DNA of 34,382 bases from an uncultured Collinsella sp. (GTDB taxonomy: Bacteria > Actinomycetota > Coriobacteriia > Coriobacteriales > Coriobacteriaceae): assembly GCA_900542965.1 (NCBI GenBank), contig UQPY01000021.1, forward strand, positions 1 through 34,382, in the 5' to 3' direction. A program made the position numbers and the translations under genes. The notes beneath the pieces are model-generated. The model saw only the letters and a list, made by a program, of their open reading frames with translations. It did no database searches and was not told the DNA's origin. This document shows, piece by piece, positions 1 through 7,967 of this stretch; position 1 is the first letter of the stretch, and every line of letters begins with the position of its first letter.

Positions 1-44
1 CACTCGACTAGTCGTCGGCAGCGTCAGATGTGTATAAGAGACAG
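1..44 (+). other. Illumina Nextera adapter and index (not genomic)
   Basis: Bases 12-25 (TCGTCGGCAGCGTC) followed by 26-44 (AGATGTGTATAAGAGACAG) are the Nextera read-1 adapter and the Tn5 mosaic end. Bases 4-11 (TCGACTAG) match, from memory, the Nextera i5 index S513/N513, and bases 1-3 (CAC) match the end of the P5 primer. This is untrimmed library sequence at a contig end. Genomic sequence starts at 45, and any reading frame crossing 44/45 is artificial. Confidence 0.97.
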
Positions 45-1355
45 ATCGACCACAAAGGCCGAGAAGCGAATGCACTCAGGGCAAATGTGCTGGTAGTTGG
101 CAGCGTCGGTCGCACCGATCACGGTCGAGGGCACAATTGCCACTGGCTCGAATGATCCGTTTTCCTCCATCCCCTTTGGATCACGGAAATAGCGGACGGC
201 GATGGAGCGAACCGCCTCGAGACCGGGACCACCGATGCGCGGGGACGGCGAGGGTTCGGAGCTGCCGGGGCCCAGCTCCACTTTGACACGACCGGCAAGG
301 TCCGCCCCGGCAACCGCCTCACGGCAGCGCGCCACAACGTCGGCCACGCTCGTGCCCTCGAGCATGCGGAAGTTAATGTTGGCCCACATATCCTGCGGCA
401 TTACGTTGGCGCCGGTGCTGCCACCCTCGATCTGCGTGGGCGCGCAGGTGGTCGTCACCAGCGGATAGAGCTTTTTGCTGGCGAGGCAATCGCGGACAAT
501 GGCATCCCCGTTGGCGGCAATTTCATCGGCCGTGTAGAGCCCCAACTCGACGAGTTGGGCGGCAAGCAGATCGGTCACACGCGCCGGCCACTCGATATCG
601 CAAATCGCGGCAATAGCGCGGCTGAGCACTTCGAGCGACGTGCCACCGTAAGGGTTGGAAGAATGCCCGCCCTCGCTCTTCGTCCTGAGCACGATATCGG
701 CATAGCCCTTCTCGGCAAGATCGGCATGCATAAGCCAACCCTCGCCTGCGCCGTACTCGGCAGCCTCAACGATACGATAGTCGCCCTCGTCAATCAGGTA
801 CTCAAGCTCAACGCCGCGCTCCTCGAGCACGCGGCCAATGGCACCCGCGCCGCACTGCGTGGTCTCCTCATCCTGGCCAAAGGCCAGCAGCAGGGTTCGT
901 TCGTGTTGCCAGCCGTGCGCCAGCGCATACTCAACGGCCTCCAGGATGCCTGCGACCTGGTCTTTCATATCGATGGCGCCGCGACCCCAAATATAGGTGT
1001 CGTCCACGTGCCCGCTAAAGGGATTGTGCGTCCAGTCTGTCTCGGTGCCCGGCACCACGGGAACCACGTCCATGTGGCCCATGAGCATGACCGGCTTGAG
1101 GGCGGGGTCGATGCCGGCAAGCGTCACGAGCAGCGAATGGTCGATGAGCTCGACCTCGCCCGCCGCAAACACGCGCGGCCAGGCCTGCTGCATATAGGCG
1201 CGCAGGTCGGCAAACGCCTGCCAGTCCACCGTCTGGGCATCCATGCTCGAAATCGTCGGAAACGACAGCACGCGGCCCAGGCGCTCGCACGCGCCGACCT
1301 CGTCGATATCGGCAAAATCATCCTCGTGCGCAAAGAAGCGCCAAACCTCGGCCAT
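45..1355 (-). CDS. M20-family metallopeptidase, 3' end cut off
   Basis: Zinc-dependent amidohydrolase of the M20/ArgE/DapE/carboxypeptidase family, probably a cytoplasmic dipeptidase or N-acyl-amino-acid hydrolase. Counting from the ATG at 1355, metal-site motifs are GHMDVVP (His94), GRGAIDMKD (Asp129), DEE (162-164) and DEGD (189-192), with a late His423 in ANYQH. GGHSS (229-233) marks the dimerisation domain. The start at 1355 is chosen because GGAGGAAG lies just upstream; an in-frame ATG 18 bases earlier would place that Shine-Dalgarno inside the gene. The last genuine codon is Asp436 at 45-47; the following residues would be encoded by adapter. Probably only the extreme C-terminus is missing. 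It lies 57 nt downstream of the ABC ATPase on the same strand, so it may use amino acids or peptides brought in by that importer. The exact substrate cannot be read from sequence. Confidence 0.9.
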
Positions 1356-1371
1356 GCCTTCCTCCAAAAAC

Positions 1372-1404
1372 AACGTGGCAAAGAGGCGGTCCCTTTGCCA
1401 CGTT
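1372..1404 (-). repeat. 33-bp palindromic repeat, copy 1 (diverged)
   Basis: Arms AACGTGGCAAAG and CTTTGCCACGTT. The outer arm differs from the other copies (CGTGGCA instead of TGTGACA), but the change is present in both arms, so pairing is kept. It ends 8 bp after the stop codon of the minus-strand ABC ATPase and lies before the M20 gene. Confidence 0.8.
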
Positions 1405-1412
1405 CGCTTGCA

Positions 1413-2195
1413 TTATTTGTCGTTGAGATAACGCGAGAGGAACTCGCGGGTGCGCTGGTGCTTAGGATTGCCAAAGAGCTCAGCCGGCGCGGCGTCCTCG
1501 AGCACCACGCCCTGGTCCATAAAGACCACGCGGTCGGACACGGTACGCGCGAAGGCCATCTCGTGGGTAACGACGACCATGGTCATGCCGTCGGCGGCGA
1601 GCTTGCGCATAACGTCGAGCACCTCGCCCACGATCTCGGGATCGAGCGCAGAGGTAGGCTCGTCAAACAGCATGATCTGCGGGTTCATGCACAGGGCGCG
1701 GGCGATGGCAACGCGCTGCTTTTGGCCACCGGACAGGCGACCAACCGCGGCATGGGCGAATTTTTCGAGTCCCACGCTCGCCAGATGCTCCATCGCGACC
1801 TGTTCGGCCTGATCTTTGCCCATCTTTTTGAGCGTGACGGGCGCGAGCGTGCAGTTGTCGAGCACATCCATGTTGTTGAACAGGTTGAAGCCCTGGAACA
1901 CCATGCCGATGTCCTCGCGCAGCTTGTTGATGTTGCAGCGCTCGGCCGTGAGATCCTGGCCGTGGAACCAGATGTGACCCGTGTCCGGAGTCTCGAGCAG
2001 GTTGAGGCAACGCAGCAGCGTCGACTTACCCGAGCCCGAGGCGCCGATGATGGTGACGACCTCGCCGGGGCTAACGGCCAGGTCGATGCCCTTGAGCACC
2101 TCGAGCGAGCCAAAGCTCTTGCGCAGGCCCTCAACGCGGATGAGCGGCTCTTTGGTTTGCGCGGCCGCAGCGCCGGTAGTAACGGTATCTGCCAT
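1413..2195 (-). CDS. Polar amino-acid ABC importer, ATPase subunit
   Basis: ATP-hydrolysing subunit of a polar amino-acid uptake system of the GlnQ/HisP type, acting at the inner face of the membrane. Counted from the ATG at 2195 (260 aa): Walker A GASGSGKST (51-59), Q-loop Gln101, signature LSGGQKQR (154-161), Walker B IMLFDEP (174-180) and an H-loop in VVVTHE. All catalytic residues are present and the length is typical apart from about 18 extra N-terminal residues. The start is set by GAGGAG 6 nt upstream; a longer frame to 2270 would run into the permease gene. It follows the permease by 22 bp, so the three transport genes form an operon. Substrate is most likely glutamine, glutamate or another polar amino acid, by family only. 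Confidence 0.93.
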   Translation of the reverse strand: MADTVTTGAAAAQTKEPLIRVEGLRKSFGSLEVLKGIDLAVSPGEVVTIIGASGSGKSTLLRCLNLLETPDTGHIWFHGQDLTAERCNINKLREDIGMVFQGFNLFNNMDVLDNCTLAPVTLKKMGKDQAEQVAMEHLASVGLEKFAHAAVGRLSGGQKQRVAIARALCMNPQIMLFDEPTSALDPEIVGEVLDVMRKLAADGMTMVVVTHEMAFARTVSDRVVFMDQGVVLEDAAPAELFGNPKHQRTREFLSRYLNDK

Positions 2196-2217
2196 GATGA
2201 ATCTCCTCGTCTTGCGC

Positions 2218-3366
2218 CTAGTTGGAGCTGGGCAGCGTGGCCGGAGCCTCGGCACCGAGCTTTTTGCCAAAGGCCTCGAGCAGGCGGCTCGCCACGAGCG
2301 TCAGGATCAGGTAGACCACGAGCGCCACGCAGTAGACCTCCATCTGGCGGTAGTACACGCCGGCGACGGTGGTGGTAGCGTACATGAGGTCGAACACGCC
2401 GATGACCGAAAGCACCGACGAATCCTTGATGTTGATGATGAGCTCGTTGGTGAGCGCCGGAATCGCGTTTTTAATGCCCTGGGGGAACACGACCTTGCGC
2501 ATAGCCTGCCACTGCGACAGGCCCAGCGAGCGCGCCGCCTCGGCCTGACCGGGATCGATGGACTCGATGCCGCCGCGCAGGACTTCCATCATGTAGGCGG
2601 TGGAGTTGAGCGAGATGGTGACGAGGCCGGCGGTGAAGGTACTCCAGATCTGGTTGGCCTGGGCGGTCTCGAAGCCCATACCGCACAAAACGGTGAAGCC
2701 CGCGTAATAGATGAGCAGGCCCTGAACCATCATGGGCGTGCCGCGCACGATGGTGGAGTAGACGGTCGCAAAGCCGCGGCCGATACTCTTAAAGAAGCGC
2801 ACCAGGTCGTTATCCACGCGATCGAAGGTCTGAATGCGCAAAAACACGAAGAGCAGCGCCAGGAAAAAGGCGATGACGGTGCCGAAGGTCGCAAGTGCGA
2901 TGGTGATCTCGATACCGCGGATGAAGAAGTCGCCGCTCTTGTAGGTCATGTAGACCAGGCTCGACAAAAAGTCGCTGGGGTTGGAATCCGAGACAATGCT
3001 CACCTGCACCAGGTCGATAAACGACATGACGCAACGGTCCACGAAAAAGACCGCCGCGATGGCGACCACGACGTAGCTGCCTAAGCGTGCGCCACGACGG
3101 AAACGCTCGGATGCGAACGGCGACGTTTCGCGATAGTCATTCCAGTGCATGAGTTTGGTGATCAGCGCCGCCGCCGACACGACGAGCCAGGCCCAAAGGA
3201 TTGCCCAGAGGCAGTCTTGGAACACGCCCGTAGGCGCCAAGAAGCTCAGCGGCGTGGGGTTGCGTTGGCTAAACGCCAGGCCGAGCGCCGCGATAACGCT
3301 CGTGCCCAGGTACACATAACGGTGGTCGGCCTTGATAAAGGAGGCCAGGCGATTGATGGTTTTCAT
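2218..3366 (-). CDS. Amino-acid ABC importer permease with N-terminal extension
   Basis: Membrane subunit of the importer (382 aa). The C-terminal part, about residues 150-375, is a HisM/GlnP-type permease domain with an EAA loop at EAARSLGLSQWQAMRKVVFP that docks on the ATPase. Typical members are 215-250 aa; here an extra ~150 residues precede the domain and hold hydrophobic segments near 17-32, 50-72 and 93-115, so at least three additional membrane helices are likely. The start at 3366 has GGGAGG just upstream, within the 9-bp gap after the binding-protein gene. Extended permeases occur in some Gram-positive lineages; the role of the extension is unknown. It is the middle gene of the transport operon. 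Confidence 0.92.
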   Translation of the reverse strand: MKTINRLASFIKADHRYVYLGTSVIAALGLAFSQRNPTPLSFLAPTGVFQDCLWAILWAWLVVSAAALITKLMHWNDYRETSPFASERFRRGARLGSYVVVAIAAVFFVDRCVMSFIDLVQVSIVSDSNPSDFLSSLVYMTYKSGDFFIRGIEITIALATFGTVIAFFLALLFVFLRIQTFDRVDNDLVRFFKSIGRGFATVYSTIVRGTPMMVQGLLIYYAGFTVLCGMGFETAQANQIWSTFTAGLVTISLNSTAYMMEVLRGGIESIDPGQAEAARSLGLSQWQAMRKVVFPQGIKNAIPALTNELIINIKDSSVLSVIGVFDLMYATTTVAGVYYRQMEVYCVALVVYLILTLVASRLLEAFGKKLGAEAPATLPSSN

Positions 3367-3375
3367 GCTGCCTCC

Positions 3376-4302
3376 CTATGCCGGCTGACGGTCGAGGCAC
3401 GCGTCCCACATTTGGTCGCGCTCCTCTTGGCTAATGCCCTTGAGTGTCTTGTCGATGAGCTTAAGCAGCTTGTCCGAGCCCTTGCGGCAGCCGACGTTTG
3501 CCGCGACCTCCTGCTTAAAGCCCTCGCCCTCGGCAAAATGAATAGGGACAATGCCCGGATTTTGGGCCATGTAGCCCTTCTCGTTCTCGGTGTTGTACGT
3601 CACGGCGTCGCACGTACCCTGCAGCAGGTTCGAAAACACCGTGGGAACCGAATCGACCGGGTTCTTGTGAACAACGCCCGGGATCTCGTCGATGACGGTG
3701 TCGAGCATGGTGTCCTTTTGGCCGAGTACCGTGGCACCGCTAAAGTCGCTGAGCTTGGTGGCGTTTTGGTAGGGGGATCCCTCTTTTACGAACAGGCCAA
3801 AGTAGCCAATGAAGTACGGATCGGAAAAGCCGACGGACTCCTCGCGCTCGGGCGTGGCGCTCATGCCGGCAATGATGAGGTCGATCTGACCGTTGTTGAG
3901 CGAATCGATAAGGCCCGAGAAGCTCTGCTTGACGGCAACGGGCTCGCCACCGAGGGCCTTGCAGACGATCTTGGCGATCTGCACGTCGTAGCCATCGGCA
4001 TAGGCGCCCCGCACGTTGTCGATGGGGATGGTGTACTCACTGGCTTCGGAAACCTGCCAGTTGTACGGGGCGTAGGCCGCCTCCATGCCGATGCGAATCT
4101 TATCCTTGCCGATCACAGAATCGGACAGGTCGTCGCGACCGCCGCCCGTCGTGGGCTGAACCACCTTGAGCGTGGAAGGGCGCTGACAGCCGGCGAGCGC
4201 GCCGGCAACGACGGTAGCACTCGCGGCGAGAGCGCTACCCAAAAAGATGCGACGACTGCATACCGGCTGTGGATGCGCGTCGCGTTGATGGGGAGAATGC
4301 AT
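3376..4302 (-). CDS. Amino-acid ABC importer, substrate-binding lipoprotein
   Basis: Extracellular type II periplasmic-binding-fold protein (SBP_bac_3 family, 308 aa) that captures the amino acid and delivers it to the permease. The leader has SRRIFL (16-21), hydrophobic residues to about 37, and the lipobox LAGC with Cys39 as lipidation site. The paired arginines followed by x-F-L resemble a Tat signal, so this may be a Tat-exported lipoprotein; a Sec lipoprotein is also possible. The mature part contains the family stretch IRIGMEAAYAPYNW and the segment DLIIAGMSATPEREE. The start at 4302 has AGGGAAGG upstream. It is the first gene of the operon; I saw no convincing -35/-10 pair upstream. 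Confidence 0.93.
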   Translation of the reverse strand: MHSPHQRDAHPQPVCSRRIFLGSALAASATVVAGALAGCQRPSTLKVVQPTTGGGRDDLSDSVIGKDKIRIGMEAAYAPYNWQVSEASEYTIPIDNVRGAYADGYDVQIAKIVCKALGGEPVAVKQSFSGLIDSLNNGQIDLIIAGMSATPEREESVGFSDPYFIGYFGLFVKEGSPYQNATKLSDFSGATVLGQKDTMLDTVIDEIPGVVHKNPVDSVPTVFSNLLQGTCDAVTYNTENEKGYMAQNPGIVPIHFAEGEGFKQEVAANVGCRKGSDKLLKLIDKTLKGISQEERDQMWDACLDRQPA

Positions 4303-4417
4303 AATCTGCCTTCCCTGTTGAATCGTATGCTAACGACGTAACAGGATACCGCTCAGCGCTACCTCCAGCAGATGCATATATACAAGTTAACGAACTGGAA
4401 AATGGCTACCCACCAAA

Positions 4418-4449
4418 AAGCCTCCCTGCCGAATGTGGCAGGGAGGCTT
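4418..4449 (-). terminator. Rho-independent terminator after epimerase-like gene
   Basis: Perfect 13-bp stem AAGCCTCCCTGCC (4418-4430) / GGCAGGGAGGCTT (4437-4449) with a 6-nt loop. Read on the minus strand, the stem is followed by CTTTTTGG, a U-tract. It lies downstream of the minus-strand epimerase-like gene, past the 33-bp palindrome. Confidence 0.85.
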
Positions 4450-4459
4450 AGCGGACGGG

Positions 4460-4492
4460 AATGTGACAAAGAGACTGTCCCTTTGTCACATC
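4460..4492 (-). repeat. 33-bp palindromic repeat, copy 2
   Basis: Arms TGTGACAAAGAGAC / GTCCCTTTGTCACA around a single central base. The one arm difference gives a G·U pair if read as minus-strand RNA and an A·C mismatch on plus. It abuts the stop codon of the minus-strand epimerase-like gene (gap 0) and precedes the real terminator. Confidence 0.9.
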
Positions 4493-5385
4493 TAGAGCAG
4501 GGTAACGCTAAAGGTGCGTTTGTCCGTCTCGCCCGGAGCCAAGGTGATGGTGTTGACCTTGTGCTCAAAGACGTCGTCCTCGGTGTCCATGGTGGTATGA
4601 CCGGTCCAGGGCTCGAGCGCCACAAACGGAGCGTCGTTGGCGGCAGACCACACGCCAATGTACTTAAAGCCCTCAAAGTCGATCTTGACGCCGTGGCCCG
4701 ACTTGCGGCCGCGCAGCGTGAGCGTGGAGCCCGGAGTATCGGTGAACATGATGGCATCGTTATCGAAGCTGCGATGCGTGATGGGCAGCACGTCCGAGTT
4801 ATCGGGAGCCTTGTAGCTACCCTCGAACGTCATAAGACCGTCGGGCGTGATGATGGGAGCCTCGTTCGTCCAAGCCTCAGTAAACGCCAGCTCGTAATCC
4901 TCGAATGCCTCGTCCTCGGCACCGGGAGCCGGTACGTTAAACGCGGGGTGGCCGCCCACCGAGAACGGCAGGTCCACGTCGCCGGTGTTCGTAACGGCAA
5001 AGGTCTGGGTAAGCGTGGCGTCACCAGTCAGGGCATAGGTCATGTTGAGCTTAAAGTGGTACGGGAAGGCTTTGAGCGACTCGGGCGTGTCGGTGATCTC
5101 GTACGTTACCGAGGAGCCGTCCTCCGAAACCTCGACCAGCTTGTGCTCGACGATGCGCGCGAGTCCGTGGCGCGGCATCTCGCAGGTGCCGGCCGCAGAC
5201 GTTGCCGTGTTGTTGCGCAGCGAACCCACAATGGGGAACAGGATGGGCGCATGCTTGCCCCAAAAGGCGGGGTCGCCCTGCCACAGATACTCGTTGCCGT
5301 TGAGGGCAAGGCTCGTGAGCTGGGCACCCATGGAATCGATGGCCGCGGTGAGGCCGCCGCGCTTGATGGTAGTGACAGTAGACAT
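4492..5385 (-). CDS. Aldose 1-epimerase family protein (LacX-like)
   Basis: Galactose-mutarotase-fold protein, 297 aa, of the LacX-like branch that interconverts sugar anomers or a related sugar (phosphate). Landmarks are the N-terminal WQGDPAFWGKHAPILFPIVG stretch, the HGLAR motif with His73, and GGHPAFNVP with His146; these are the two histidines expected for the active site. The start at 5385 is preferred because GGAGGAA lies 6-9 nt upstream; an in-frame ATG eight codons earlier would absorb this site. The gene stands alone, with its own terminator at 4418-4449. No sugar operon partner is nearby, so the substrate is unknown. Confidence 0.9.
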   Translation of the reverse strand: MSTVTTIKRGGLTAAIDSMGAQLTSLALNGNEYLWQGDPAFWGKHAPILFPIVGSLRNNTATSAAGTCEMPRHGLARIVEHKLVEVSEDGSSVTYEITDTPESLKAFPYHFKLNMTYALTGDATLTQTFAVTNTGDVDLPFSVGGHPAFNVPAPGAEDEAFEDYELAFTEAWTNEAPIITPDGLMTFEGSYKAPDNSDVLPITHRSFDNDAIMFTDTPGSTLTLRGRKSGHGVKIDFEGFKYIGVWSAANDAPFVALEPWTGHTTMDTEDDVFEHKVNTITLAPGETDKRTFSVTLL

Positions 5386-5498
5386 GCTACTTCCTCCAAA
5401 AGTAAACAATAGTGTCGAGGGCTATTGTCCCACTCTTGGCGGCGGGACGGGACGGCAGGCGATTATTGAGTAGCCATAGCGGAATGAGCGGCGAGTGC

Positions 5499-6365
5499 CT
5501 ACTGGGTATCCACGTAAAGGTCGAACCCGCCCTGCGGTGTGCTGTCGACCGTATCGGGCGCCTGCGAGTTAAAGCTCACGGGGACCATGCGCTTTGAGGC
5601 GCGGAAGCGCGTGCCATCGGTGGCGACGGGCGGCTCGTCGACCGTGAGCTCGTAGTCGCCGGGCTTGAGTTCGATGCCGTCGCCAGCGGAGTTGACATAT
5701 TGATACTCGTCAATCGCCTGCCCCCTGAGCGTGCGGCCCACGATGTGGATGAGCATCTGACTATCGCCGCGGGCGGTGTCCCATGTCGCACCGTCCTTGA
5801 CCTCGACCGACACATGCACCGAGCGCGTGCGGCTGAGCGATTGCTCGACAGACATCTCGACCTTGGCGGCATCTTTGCGCTGTTGCTCCACATGGCTCCA
5901 GACATTTCCGATCGCCGAGCAAGCGATGACGCCGGCCATGAAGGCGATGAGGATGGGACCGAGCGGAGAGCGGCGGCCCGCGTCTTCCTCGCGAGCCAGG
6001 TCGGGGCGATGCGTGGGCGCAGGCGCCTGAGCACCCTGCGCGGGCACGTCGAGTATGCTGAAGGATGCCGTGCTGCCGGGGTCGATGTTATGGCGCGGCT
6101 GCGGGGTCTTGGCCGGCGAGATGGACATGTCCGCCGGCTCACCGAGTGTGGCCGTGGCATCGGCCTTAGCCTCGTCGGCCTCGGCTTGGGCCCAAGCCCG
6201 CTCAAAGGTCAGGGGCTCGGCGGAGTCGGGAGCGGCGTCCGTCTCGACGGCATCGTTGCCGGTCTCGTCCTCGTCGCTCGACACGTCACACGGCGCGGGC
6301 TCGTCCCACTCCTCGTCCGGAGCCTCGCCCTCGCTATACCACCATTCAAAGTTATCGATATCCAT
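5499..6365 (-). CDS. Orphan acidic single-pass membrane protein
   Basis: I do not recognise this 288-aa protein. It has an acidic, Ala/Pro-rich N-terminal region (about 1-130, with runs of Asp/Glu), a short basic patch (GRRS, 130-133), one hydrophobic helix (about 135-156), then a ~130-residue C-terminal domain with alternating beta-like segments, including a glycine-aspartate turn before YELTVDEPP. This suggests a disordered cytoplasmic tail, one membrane span and a small extracellular beta domain. AAGGGG upstream of the ATG at 6365 is an acceptable ribosome site. No neighbour suggests a function. It lies upstream of the epimerase-like gene, with a 113-bp gap. Confidence 0.75.
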   Translation of the reverse strand: MDIDNFEWWYSEGEAPDEEWDEPAPCDVSSDEDETGNDAVETDAAPDSAEPLTFERAWAQAEADEAKADATATLGEPADMSISPAKTPQPRHNIDPGSTASFSILDVPAQGAQAPAPTHRPDLAREEDAGRRSPLGPILIAFMAGVIACSAIGNVWSHVEQQRKDAAKVEMSVEQSLSRTRSVHVSVEVKDGATWDTARGDSQMLIHIVGRTLRGQAIDEYQYVNSAGDGIELKPGDYELTVDEPPVATDGTRFRASKRMVPVSFNSQAPDTVDSTPQGGFDLYVDTQ

Positions 6366-6456
6366 ACGGGGCGCCCCTTAGGCCTCGCAAATAAACACTT
6401 GCTAGCCTTATACCCCCAGACGGCGCTGGAGCTCGTCGGCACAGACAGGAAAACCG

Positions 6457-6509
6457 TCACAACATTCGACGCTTTTCCTCGATTTCGAGATTTTTGCCGA
6501 ATGTTGTGA
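6457..6509. repeat. Nested inverted repeat in divergent intergenic region
   Basis: Perfect 12-bp arms TCACAACATTCG (6457-6468) and CGAATGTTGTGA (6498-6509) enclose a small second hairpin CTCGA/TCGAG (6478-6489) followed by a TTTTT run. It sits between the divergent genes starting at 6365 and 6626, so it could be an operator or an RNA structure. The rest of this 260-bp gap holds the palindrome at 6536 and the MFS ribosome site. Confidence 0.75.
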
Positions 6510-6535
6510 TGGTTTGGGCGACTGGCTGGCAGCGC

Positions 6536-6568
6536 AATGTGACAAAGGGACTGTCTCTTTGTCACATT
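6536..6568 (+). repeat. 33-bp palindromic repeat, copy 3
   Basis: Arms TGTGACAAAGGGAC / GTCTCTTTGTCACA with one G·U-compatible difference. Unlike the other copies it is not next to a stop codon but 58 bp upstream of the MFS start, in a divergent intergenic region. An open frame continues through it upstream of the MFS gene, but that is not coding. Confidence 0.9.
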
Positions 6569-6625
6569 CTGTTAGAGTTGCAGGGATTGAATCCCGCTTA
6601 TTCATGCGACATTGGAGTGACAACC

Positions 6626-7879
6626 TTGACCGCCGCAACCACGCCTAAAAGCAAGTCAACCGCCGCCGCGCTCTCCCCCGCGCGCACCAATCTTTGCCTG
6701 GCGCTGCTCATGCTGTTGGGATTCTCGCTCGGCTGCTCCGAGTTCGTGGTCATCGGCATCGAAAGCGACTTGGCGACGGAACTCGGCATATCGCTTGCCA
6801 CTGCGGGCCAACTTATTAGCGTGTTTGCGCTCGTCTACGCTATCGCCACACCGGTGCTTGCGCTCAGCACGGGACGCTTCCGCCGCTACCAGCTGCTCGT
6901 GTGCTACAGCATCGTCTTTGTGCTGGGCAATCTTGTCATGGCGTTGGCGCCCAACTTCCAGGTGTTGTTCGCCTCGCGCATCATCTTGGGCTCCGTCTCG
7001 GGCGCACTGCTCGCCGTGGGTGTGACGTACATCCCCGAGCTGCTGTCCCCGCAGCAAACTTCGCTTGCCATCTCGGTGGTATATGGTGCGTTTTCCGTGG
7101 CAATGGTCTTTGTCACTTCGATCGGCAAGTTTGTGGCCGACACGCTCGATTGGCACGTGGCCATGTACGGCACGCTGACCTTTGCCGTTCTGATCTGCGG
7201 AGCGCTCGTGGCGTTTATGCCGCGCGCTGGGCAAACCGACGAGCCTGCCACCTTTCGCGAGCAGGCGGGTCTGCTACGCGAGCCGAGCATCATCACCGGC
7301 ATGCTCATCTTTTTGTTTGGCGTGGGCTCGGTCTACGTGTTTTACGGCTATGTGACGCCCTATCTGGAGCAGGTGCTGGGCATGGGCACGGTCGAAGCCA
7401 GCACCACGCTTATGGCCTACGGCGTGTTCTGCCTGATCTCGAACATCCTGGGCGGATGGATCGATGCGCGCTTTGGCATGAAGGCACTGCTGGTGACGTT
7501 TGTGCTGCAGGCTGCGGCGTTACTCGGACTGTTTGCTGTGGGCGGCACCATGCCGCTCGCGCTGGTCTTTGTCTTTAGCTTGGCGCTGCTCATGTACCTG
7601 TTCTCGGTGTCGTGCATCACGCACTTTATGGACGTGGCACGCAGCCGCCATCCCAAGTCGATGGTACTCGCAAGTTCGGTTGAGCCCATGGCGTTTAACG
7701 TCGGCATCTCGTTTGGCACCGCAGTGGGCGGCGCCGTGGTAAGCAGCGTTGGCATTGCGTACGTGGGCGCAGTGGGTGCCGCGTTCTCGCTTGTGGCCTG
7801 GGCGCTCACGATGGTGACGATTAAGCTGGCTCGCTGGGAGCGCCGTCGTCAATCAGCACAGCCCCGGATGCAGGCATAG
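6626..7879 (+). CDS. MFS transporter (DHA1 / AraJ-YdhP-like exporter)
   Basis: Membrane secondary transporter, 417 aa, probably a proton-driven drug or sugar exporter of the DHA1 group. About twelve hydrophobic segments follow a short polar N-terminus; the first contains LGCSEFVVIGI, as in AraJ/YdhP-type proteins, and the cytoplasmic loop after helix 2 has STGRFRRYQ, a motif-A variant. A short duplicate of this arrangement follows mid-protein (GGWIDARFGMK). The frame is open back to 6494 but passes through the 33-bp palindrome; the TTG at 6626, 8 nt after GGAG (6614-6617), is the likeliest start, giving a normal N-terminus. A GTG at 6617 overlaps the ribosome site. It is monocistronic; substrate unknown. 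Confidence 0.87.
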   Translation: MTAATTPKSKSTAAALSPARTNLCLALLMLLGFSLGCSEFVVIGIESDLATELGISLATAGQLISVFALVYAIATPVLALSTGRFRRYQLLVCYSIVFVLGNLVMALAPNFQVLFASRIILGSVSGALLAVGVTYIPELLSPQQTSLAISVVYGAFSVAMVFVTSIGKFVADTLDWHVAMYGTLTFAVLICGALVAFMPRAGQTDEPATFREQAGLLREPSIITGMLIFLFGVGSVYVFYGYVTPYLEQVLGMGTVEASTTLMAYGVFCLISNILGGWIDARFGMKALLVTFVLQAAALLGLFAVGGTMPLALVFVFSLALLMYLFSVSCITHFMDVARSRHPKSMVLASSVEPMAFNVGISFGTAVGGAVVSSVGIAYVGAVGAAFSLVAWALTMVTIKLARWERRRQSAQPRMQA

Positions 7880-7967
7880 GGGCGAACATAGCCCAAGGTG
7901 GCGAGCAACCGGTGAAAACCGTCCCATACGAGTAGTGTTTATCCGCCTGCAAGCTCCAGCAGTGCAA

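Noticed and set aside
555..2378. Very long plus-strand open frame (about 600 codons) over the peptidase and ABC ATPase genes
   Set aside because: It is antisense to two clear genes, has no family motif and Arg/His-rich composition typical of antisense frames in high-GC DNA.
6494..6625. N-terminal extension of the MFS transporter
   Set aside because: The frame runs through the 33-bp palindrome and lacks a ribosome site; the TTG at 6626 has one.
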